Part shown: one piece after another, positions 34,615-40,300 of the stretch | Layout of the letters: the number at the start of each line of letters is the position of its first letter | Numbering within the stretch: position 1 is the first letter of the stretch | NCBI GenBank assembly: GCA_015233295.1 | Contig: JADFYC010000002.1 | Coordinates: forward strand, 1-40,300 | Direction: 5' to 3' | Length of the DNA: 40,300 nucleotides | From: Deltaproteobacteria bacterium | GTDB lineage: Bacteria > Desulfobacterota > JADFXK01 | Made by a program: the position numbers and the translations under genes | The notes under the pieces: generated by a model | What the model was told of the DNA's origin: nothing | Seen by the model: only the letters and a program-made list of their open reading frames with translations | Database searches by the model: none

Positions 34615-37401
34615 ATGAGCCCCGACTTGTTAAACACCGAAGGACCGACCGCAGATGTGGGACCGGTAGAGCAGTTGGTAAGTCACCGAACTAGTCCTCA
34701 CCAGGGGCGTCGGCCGGTCAATGGCCGGATTTGGCTCGGATACCACTGGTTGTGTCTCCTGGCCATCTGTCTCGCCGGGGCAGTCATTTATGCCCAGACG
34801 CTCCACTACCCTTTCATTTTCGATGATGAACGCATTATCCGGGACAATACCCACATCCGGATCAAACATCTCAGCCTCCAGGAACTGTCCAACGCCGCAT
34901 TCAAGACTCCTGTCCCCAATCGGCCGTTGGAAGGTTTCACCTTATCCCTTAATTACTACTTCGGGAAATACGATGTTACCGGCTACCACCTGACCAACAT
35001 CGCCATCCACCTGCTGGCCGGAATGCTGGTCTATTTTGTCTCTTTTCTGACCTTCAGGCGCCTGGCCAAGATTCCCGACCAGGCTTCCCCCCCTCCCCAC
35101 GGTTCCCCCATTCTGGTCATGTCATTAGTCGCGGGCCTTATCTTCGTCACCCATCCCGTCCAGGTCCAGGCGGTAACGTATATTACTCAGAGAATGACCA
35201 GCCTGGCCACGATGCTGTATCTGTTGTCCCTACTGTGCTATATCGTCGGCCGCGAATCGGTCGTCGGATGGCGACGAAGAACCTGGTGGGCGGGATGTCT
35301 TATTTCTGGGGCCCTGGCTTTCGGGTCAAAGGAGATCGCGGCCACCCTCCCGGTGGTGATCTTCCTTTATGAGTGGTATTTCTTTCAGAACTTGAGTTTG
35401 AATTGGCTCAAACGAAGTTTCAAGTATTTAGTCATTCCGGTGGTTGTACTTGTACTATTGACGCTCATTTTTTCAGAGGGGAAGCTACTCCACAAATTTT
35501 CGGAGGCCTACACCATCCTGGCTAATCCCACTCCTCTGTTCACCGTTTGGGAAAGGGTGATGACGGAATGGCGGGTGGTTTTCTTCTACCTCAGCCTGCT
35601 TTTTTATCCACACCCGCAAAGACTCAACCTCCTCCATCCAATAACCGTGTCTCATTCTTTGTTCGATCCCATCACCACTTTTTTATCACTCCTGGCTATC
35701 CTTGGTTGTCTCGGCCTGGCCGTGGCCGCGGCCAGGCGGCAAAGGTTGTTGTCTTTTTGTATCCTATGGTATTTTATCAACCTAGTTATTGAATCTTCTG
35801 TCATTAAGCTGGAATTTATATATCAGTACCGGCTTTACCTGCCGCTGTTTGCCCTGGCCGTGTCTTTGCCATACCTGATCTACCGCCTGACCTCAAAAAT
35901 GGTTGGAGTGGGCGCGGTCATTTCCGGGGTAGTCATTGTCGCCCTGGGCTTTAGCACCTACTCCCATAACCTGGTTTGGCGCGACAACGTCACACTCTGG
36001 AGCGACGTCGTGTCCAAGAATCCGTTGAGTCACGGCGGGCACGGCAACCTGGGGGTCGCTCTGATGGCCCAGGGTAACATGCGGGAGGCTGTTAACCACC
36101 TTCGCTTGGCCTTGCGGTTGAAGCCGGATTTTGGCAATGCTTACTTTAACCTGGGCATAATACTATCTGAACAGGGTGATGAAAAAGGGGCTATTGAACA
36201 CTTTTTCAAGGCCTTAGACTCCAACCCCAGTTTTGCCGCGGCTCATTGCTACCTGGGGGTCATTTTGGCCAATCAGGGAAAGATTGAGGAATCTTTTAGC
36301 CATTTTTATCAAGCAGTAAAATATGAACCGGACAGCGCGGATACCCATGCCTTCCTGGCCAAGGCTCTGGCCGCGCAGGAGCAGTCGGTTGAAGCCGGCA
36401 ACCACTATGCTGAGGCTATCCGGTTGAACGAGGATTTTGCCGAAGCCCACAATGGCCTGGGAGCCATATATGAGCAACAGGGAAAGACCACCGAGGCCAT
36501 GAACCATTACCTGGAGGCCCTTCGGATCAAACCGGATCATTATGAGACACATCTCAACCTGGGCCGTCTCCTGGCGGAAAATGGCCGGATAACTGAAGCC
36601 CTGGGGCATTTTTTTGAAGCCTTGAGGGCCAGGGCTGATTATGTGGAGGCCCAAAGCAGATTGGAAGACATTTTGGCGGATCCCCGGAATACGGAAGAAA
36701 GCATTAAGTTTTTTGCCCAGGCCATTCAACTTGAACCGAATGATGCCGATGCCCACTATTTTTTGGGCCTGGCCCTGGCCAAATATGGAGATGTCGGCAA
36801 CGCCGCCAGGGAGGCCGGCGAGGCATTGCGCCTCAGACCCGATTTTGCCGAAGCTCATAACAGCTTAGGCACCGTTTTGCTTGGTGGAGGTAATGTTGAC
36901 GGAGCAGTCAAACAGTTTTCGGAGGCGGCTCGGATTAATCCCGAATACGCCGGGGCTCAATATAACCTGGGCATGGCCCTGGCCGGCCGGGGTGATATCC
37001 CGGGAGCTATCGATCACTACACTGAAGCAATAAAGATCAAGCCGAACTATGCCGAGGCGTACAATAACATGGGCGCAGCTCTGGCCGGCCAAGGAAAAAT
37101 AAAGGAAGCCGCAGCAAGCTTTTCTGAGGCGGTCAGGTTTAATCCCGACTATGCCATTGCCCATAATAACCTGGGGATGACGCTGAGGGACCAGGGAAAC
37201 TTCCCAGAGGCGGCCAAACAATTTTCCGAGGCCGTCAGGATCAATCCCGACTATCCCGAGGCCCTATATAACCTAGGCCGGGCTTTACTGGCTCAGGGCC
37301 ATAGGGGCCAGGCCATCCGAAATTTTTCTGAGGCGCTCCGGCTAATTCCGGATTTCACCCAGGCCCGCCGCAGCCTGGAAGAGGCTCAGGCGAAGCCTTG
37401 A
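34615..37401 (+). CDS. TMTC-like GT-C membrane glycosyltransferase with 13 C-terminal TPRs
   Basis: This 928-residue protein starts at an ATG behind GGAGAG. Its N-terminal half (~45-460) has about ten membrane helices. The first periplasmic loop carries FIFDDERIIRDN with the acidic pair Asp70-Asp71 expected of GT-C enzymes, then NRPLEGFTLSLNYYFGKYD and GYHLTNIAIHLLAG, as in the TMTC/Pmt-type family that uses lipid-linked sugars. The C-terminal half (~475-925) consists of about 13 tetratricopeptide repeats of 34 residues (AHNNLGMTLRDQGNFPEA type), one of them degenerate. Eukaryotic TMTC proteins O-mannosylate cadherins; bacterial relatives are mostly uncharacterised. Protein glycosylation at the envelope is the likely role, with the TPRs selecting substrates, but donor and acceptor are unknown. 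Confidence 0.82.
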   Translation: MSPDLLNTEGPTADVGPVEQLVSHRTSPHQGRRPVNGRIWLGYHWLCLLAICLAGAVIYAQTLHYPFIFDDERIIRDNTHIRIKHLSLQELSNAAFKTPVPNRPLEGFTLSLNYYFGKYDVTGYHLTNIAIHLLAGMLVYFVSFLTFRRLAKIPDQASPPPHGSPILVMSLVAGLIFVTHPVQVQAVTYITQRMTSLATMLYLLSLLCYIVGRESVVGWRRRTWWAGCLISGALAFGSKEIAATLPVVIFLYEWYFFQNLSLNWLKRSFKYLVIPVVVLVLLTLIFSEGKLLHKFSEAYTILANPTPLFTVWERVMTEWRVVFFYLSLLFYPHPQRLNLLHPITVSHSLFDPITTFLSLLAILGCLGLAVAAARRQRLLSFCILWYFINLVIESSVIKLEFIYQYRLYLPLFALAVSLPYLIYRLTSKMVGVGAVISGVVIVALGFSTYSHNLVWRDNVTLWSDVVSKNPLSHGGHGNLGVALMAQGNMREAVNHLRLALRLKPDFGNAYFNLGIILSEQGDEKGAIEHFFKALDSNPSFAAAHCYLGVILANQGKIEESFSHFYQAVKYEPDSADTHAFLAKALAAQEQSVEAGNHYAEAIRLNEDFAEAHNGLGAIYEQQGKTTEAMNHYLEALRIKPDHYETHLNLGRLLAENGRITEALGHFFEALRARADYVEAQSRLEDILADPRNTEESIKFFAQAIQLEPNDADAHYFLGLALAKYGDVGNAAREAGEALRLRPDFAEAHNSLGTVLLGGGNVDGAVKQFSEAARINPEYAGAQYNLGMALAGRGDIPGAIDHYTEAIKIKPNYAEAYNNMGAALAGQGKIKEAAASFSEAVRFNPDYAIAHNNLGMTLRDQGNFPEAAKQFSEAVRINPDYPEALYNLGRALLAQGHRGQAIRNFSEALRLIPDFTQARRSLEEAQAKP

Positions 37402-37514
37402 ATCGGATGCCTTAGCGAATATGACCGGTTGAGGTTTAACTTCTTGCCTTCCTGCCTGATGACGGGTAGAATTAAAAAAAGAGAACTGTGCCCCGAGAAC
37501 GAGAGGAGCATCTT

Positions 37515-37721
37515 ATGCTGAAGGACTTTACGCTGGAATATTGTATTGATGATGGCTGGTATGTCGGCCGACTCAAGGAAGTCCCGGGAGTGTTTAGCCA
37601 GGGAGAGACTTTAGAGGAGCTGGAAAGCAACATTCGTGAGGTCTATCAACTGATGACGAAAGAGGCAGGATTTGCCCCCGGCGGTGAAGTCTACCAGAAG
37701 GAAATTCGGGTAGAGGTGTGA
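37515..37721 (+). CDS. hicB: HicB-family antitoxin, short form
   Basis: This 68-residue protein has the HicB partial RNase-H-like fold signature: an N-terminal strand, DDGWYVGRLKEVPGVFSQGETLEELESNI, and a helix continuing REVYQLM. The ATG at 37515 has GAGAGGAG before it; an in-frame GTG at 37488 is less likely. It lacks the C-terminal helix-turn-helix or ribbon-helix-helix domain of longer HicB proteins, so autoregulation by direct DNA binding is doubtful. Its stop overlaps the hicA start (GTGTGA), the reverse of the toxin-first order but common for this short form. Confidence 0.85.
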   Translation: MLKDFTLEYCIDDGWYVGRLKEVPGVFSQGETLEELESNIREVYQLMTKEAGFAPGGEVYQKEIRVEV

Positions 37722-37906
37722 AAAGGCACAAGTTGATCAGAGAACTGGTGGATGCCGGATGTTACGTCAATCGGCATGGCGCCCATCACGATATTTATCT
37801 CAACCTGAAAAACGGCAGGAAGGCAGCGGTTCCTCGCCATAATGAAATCAAAGATAATATGGCCCGGTTGATAAAGATACAGCTCGGATTAGTAAATTCA
37901 CGATGA
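37718..37906 (+). CDS. hicA: HicA-family mRNA interferase toxin
   Basis: This 62-residue protein has the double-stranded RNA-binding-like HicA fold: an N-terminal helix (KLIRELVDAGCYV), the active-site G-x-H-H at 21-24 (RHGAHHDIY), a strand with KAAVPRH, and the C-terminal helix that ends IKIQLGL. HicA toxins cleave mRNA and are neutralised by HicB. It starts with GTG overlapping the hicB stop by four bases, so it is translated by coupling. The active histidine is intact, so the toxin should be functional. Its own stop overlaps the next start (ATGA). Confidence 0.85.
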   Translation: MKRHKLIRELVDAGCYVNRHGAHHDIYLNLKNGRKAAVPRHNEIKDNMARLIKIQLGLVNSR

Positions 37907-38214
37907 TTAAAGATCAGGAACTGATAAGAAGTATGTTTAAACCTTTTATCCCGGTCCTGATGGCTGTTATTTGTCTTATGACGGCAGCTCCGGCTCAGGC
38001 CGAACGGTATAAGGTCAAGTTGGAGCGGGTCGGGTTCAATATGTATCGAGACACCCTTTCCGGGCTGTATATTAAGACGCGATTTTGTTTTGAGGTCTCC
38101 GTGGGTGAACCGGCGATACTTCAGTATGACCGTCCCTACGGCAATAACAAACTGATTTTTATAAACCGGGCCACCTGTGACGTCGAAAAGGTGATTCAGT
38201 TCAAAGATAAATAG
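37903..38214 (+). CDS. Small secreted protein coupled to hicBA
   Basis: This 103-residue protein overlaps the hicA stop by four bases (ATGATT). Residues ~12-33 form a signal peptide ending PAQA; starting at the internal ATG at 37933 would give an even more typical one. The mature part is ~70 residues with two cysteines (FCFEVSVGEPAILQYD and NRATCDVEKVIQF) that could form one disulfide. I do not recognise the family; the pattern resembles small periplasmic proteins found as orphans. Its coupling to a toxin-antitoxin pair is unusual. The following gene is convergent, 20 bases away. Confidence 0.7.
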   Translation: MIKDQELIRSMFKPFIPVLMAVICLMTAAPAQAERYKVKLERVGFNMYRDTLSGLYIKTRFCFEVSVGEPAILQYDRPYGNNKLIFINRATCDVEKVIQFKDK

Positions 38215-38234
38215 CCGGTTATGCCCCCGACCGC

Positions 38235-40300
38235 TTACCGCTCTTCCAAGACCTGACGAATTAGTTTGGCTAGGAGCGTCACATCTATTGGCTTCATCAA
38301 AAATCCTCTCACCCCAATGTCCCTGGCCCGCTCCTCACTGATGGCCTCGCTGAATCCAGTGCACAGGATTATGGGGAGATTGGGACGAAGGCGCAAGATC
38401 TCTCGGGCCAGTTTGTCCCCCGTCATATTGGGCATGGCCATATCGGTAATGATTAAGTCAATGCTCGCGGGTTGGGCCATGAACGCCTCAAGCGCCTCCA
38501 CCCCGCTTATTTTGGCTGTAACCTTATAACCCAATCGTTCCAACGTCCTTTTGCCGGTATCAAGCAACCCCGGTTCATCATCTATCAGCAGGATGGTCTC
38601 GGTCCCTCTGGGGATGGTTTCAACGTCATTATCTGCCGATTCAGGTTGGCCTTGTATTGTCGGCAGCAGGATGTTAAAGGTTGACCCCTGCCCTGGTACG
38701 CTGTAGACGCTGATGGCCCCACCATGGTTCTTGACGATGCCGTGGACAATGGCCAGGCCCATGCCCGTTCCTTTGCCCAGTTCTTTGGTGGTAAAGAACG
38801 GATCAAAGATTCTCTCCAGGATGCCGCTGTCCATGCCCTGCCCGGTATCGCTTACGGTTAGTTTAAGATAAGGTCCTGGTTTCAAGTTGATGTATCTCGC
38901 CGCGGAATCGGTATCAAGGTAGAATTCACTGAATTTTATACCTAAAATTCCGCCGTTTTCCGGCATGGCGTGGGCGGCGTTGGTGCATAGATTGATCAAC
39001 ACCTGATGGATTTGGGTGGGATCGCCCAAGATATTAAATTCCTTGACGGATATTTCTTGTTCAATAATGATGTTGGCCGGCAAGGAAGCCCGAATTAACT
39101 TTATGCTTTCTTTTAAAATTGAAGTTATTTCAACTGGTTTCCTCTCCTGCGCGGTTTGGCGGCTAATGGTCAGTATTTGTTTGACTAAATCCCTGGCTCT
39201 CTTTCCGGCCTTGAGTATTTCTTTTAAAAATTCTGGGTTTACTTCACCGGATTTGACGTCATCCAATGCCAGTTGGGTATAGCCGAAAATGGACCCGAGA
39301 ATATTATTGAAATCGTGGGCTATCCCCCCGGCCAGCGTGCCGATGGCTTCCATTTTTTGGGCCTGGCGCAATTGCTCCTCCAGTTTCTGTCGATCTTCCT
39401 CCGCTCGCCTCCGGCCGGTAATGTCACGAGCCGCGGCGTAGATCAAGCCATCCTGGTCTGGGGAAGATCGCCATTCTATCCATCGGTAGGAACCGTCTTT
39501 GCAGCGATAACGGTTAACGAAGTCAGAAACTTCTTCTTGGGCGGACAACCTGTCCATCGCCCATAGCGTGGATTCCAGGTCATCTGGATGAACAAAATCC
39601 AAAAACTTCCTTCCTTCCAGTTCTTCCCGGCTATAGCCGAGGGATTTTTCCCAGGCGGGATTGACACGTCGAAAGAACCCCTGGATGTCGGCAATACAAA
39701 GCAAATCCAGGACCAGAGAGAAAAAGCGGTCCAGTTCTTCGGTTTTGTTTCGCAGGGCGATATCCGCCCTCTTTCGTTCGGTGATATCTCGAAATACCAG
39801 GACGACCCCCAGGAGAGTGCCGTTTTCATCTAGGATGGGGGCGGCGCTATCGGCGATAATCATCTCCGCGCCGTTTTTGCCGATCAGCACGGTATGGTTG
39901 GCCAAGGTGATAATCTGGCCGCTTTTCAGGACCTTGCTCACCGGATCTTCGCAAACTTCTTTGGTAATTTCATTGATGATATGGAAAACCTGGGTCAACG
40001 GCCGGCCAATCGCCTCTTCTCCAGACCAGCCGGTCAGATTTTCCGCCACCCGATTAAGTATGGTCACATTACCCGCCAGGTCAGTCCCGATAACTCCATC
40101 GCCGATGGAACTCAAGGTAACGGCCAGCCGTTCCTTTTCCGCGGCTAGGGCCTGTTCCGCCTCTTTTTGGCTGGTGACATCCTCAACTATGCCCATGGCG
40201 CCGTAAAAAGCCACGTCACCATAGGGGATCTGCTGGAAAACAGCCCGGATCGGGGTAACTTTTCCACCTGTGACGGAAAGGTAGTTTCCTTCGTAATACC
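38235..40300 (-). CDS. PAS hybrid histidine kinase, 5' end outside the window
   Basis: The frame is open to the right edge, so the protein is truncated at its N-terminus; the GTG at 40214 is internal (upstream codons read GNYLSVTGGKVTPI, the end of another PAS). Visible order: end of a PAS, PAS (~20-140 of the visible part, ERLAVTLSSIGDGVIGTD), PAS (~145-270, LDLLCIADIQGFFRRVNP), HisKA with GGIAHDFNNILGSIFGYTQL, HATPase with GTGMGLAIVHGIVKNHGG, and a C-terminal receiver with LLIDDEPGLL, IITDMAMPNMTG and the Lys in FLMKP. The HDFNN H-box class differs from the two HEIRTP kinases elsewhere in the window. The receiver may act as a phosphate sink or be self-regulatory. No output partner is visible downstream; the adjacent gene is convergent. 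Confidence 0.9.
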   Translation of the reverse strand, partial: YYEGNYLSVTGGKVTPIRAVFQQIPYGDVAFYGAMGIVEDVTSQKEAEQALAAEKERLAVTLSSIGDGVIGTDLAGNVTILNRVAENLTGWSGEEAIGRPLTQVFHIINEITKEVCEDPVSKVLKSGQIITLANHTVLIGKNGAEMIIADSAAPILDENGTLLGVVLVFRDITERKRADIALRNKTEELDRFFSLVLDLLCIADIQGFFRRVNPAWEKSLGYSREELEGRKFLDFVHPDDLESTLWAMDRLSAQEEVSDFVNRYRCKDGSYRWIEWRSSPDQDGLIYAAARDITGRRRAEEDRQKLEEQLRQAQKMEAIGTLAGGIAHDFNNILGSIFGYTQLALDDVKSGEVNPEFLKEILKAGKRARDLVKQILTISRQTAQERKPVEITSILKESIKLIRASLPANIIIEQEISVKEFNILGDPTQIHQVLINLCTNAAHAMPENGGILGIKFSEFYLDTDSAARYINLKPGPYLKLTVSDTGQGMDSGILERIFDPFFTTKELGKGTGMGLAIVHGIVKNHGGAISVYSVPGQGSTFNILLPTIQGQPESADNDVETIPRGTETILLIDDEPGLLDTGKRTLERLGYKVTAKISGVEALEAFMAQPASIDLIITDMAMPNMTGDKLAREILRLRPNLPIILCTGFSEAISEERARDIGVRGFLMKPIDVTLLAKLIRQVLEER

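Overview
The window looks like a chromosomal segment of a Gram-negative, anaerobic, environmental bacterium. The best guess is the Desulfobacterota (former Deltaproteobacteria, Desulfobacca/Syntrophobacter-like). The basis is a corrinoid-protein reductive activator-like ASKHA ATPase, very large multi-PAS hybrid kinases, periplasmic OmpA-type and signal-peptide proteins, molybdenum genes and moderate GC. This assignment is inference. No rRNA, tRNA, CRISPR array, transposase or phage gene was seen.

Layout. 1-6.05 kb: an AT-rich left edge, a damaged or 5'-truncated ORF, then a same-strand cluster of a type I membrane protein, a Cys-rich secreted protein, a MotA/TolQ/ExbB-like channel subunit with a long coiled-coil tail, and a MotB-like OmpA-domain stator subunit. 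The last two resemble ZorA/ZorB of the Zorya anti-phage systems, but no ZorC, ZorD or ZorE partner is visible. This is the main candidate for an undescribed system. 6.1-9.9 kb (minus strand): phosphomannomutase/phosphoglucomutase, a RACo-like activator lacking its ferredoxin domain, and a zinc-ribbon protein. 10.3-15.2 kb: a UDP-xylose-synthase-like enzyme, a secreted C10 (streptopain-type) peptidase with six exact 150-bp FG-GAP-like repeats, and a polyprenyl-phosphate sugar transferase, suggesting exopolysaccharide synthesis. 15.3-18.9 kb: a hybrid histidine kinase coupled to a response regulator/diguanylate cyclase. 19.1-24.2 kb: a stand-alone EF-G, MoeA, a secreted TPR protein and a periplasmic Cache-domain protein.

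24.2-32.3 kb (minus): a second response regulator/diguanylate cyclase below a giant sensor kinase (Cache, HAMP, 11 PAS, HisKA, HATPase, REC, HPt) that is split by a one-base frameshift in a run of five A. 32.4-34.6 kb: three overlapping mini-ORFs, a ModE-like HTH regulator and an unknown acidic protein with a lysine-rich tail. 34.6-37.4 kb: a TMTC-like membrane protein with 13 TPRs. 37.5-38.2 kb: an overlapping hicB-hicA-secreted-protein trio. 38.2 kb to the end: a PAS hybrid kinase running off the window.

Intergenic DNA carries nine arrays of a degenerate 7-bp repeat (GTTRCNN) and one long imperfect palindrome; both look like dispersed genome-wide repeats. The dominant functional themes are envelope polysaccharide, c-di-GMP/two-component signalling and a putative ion-driven envelope motor.
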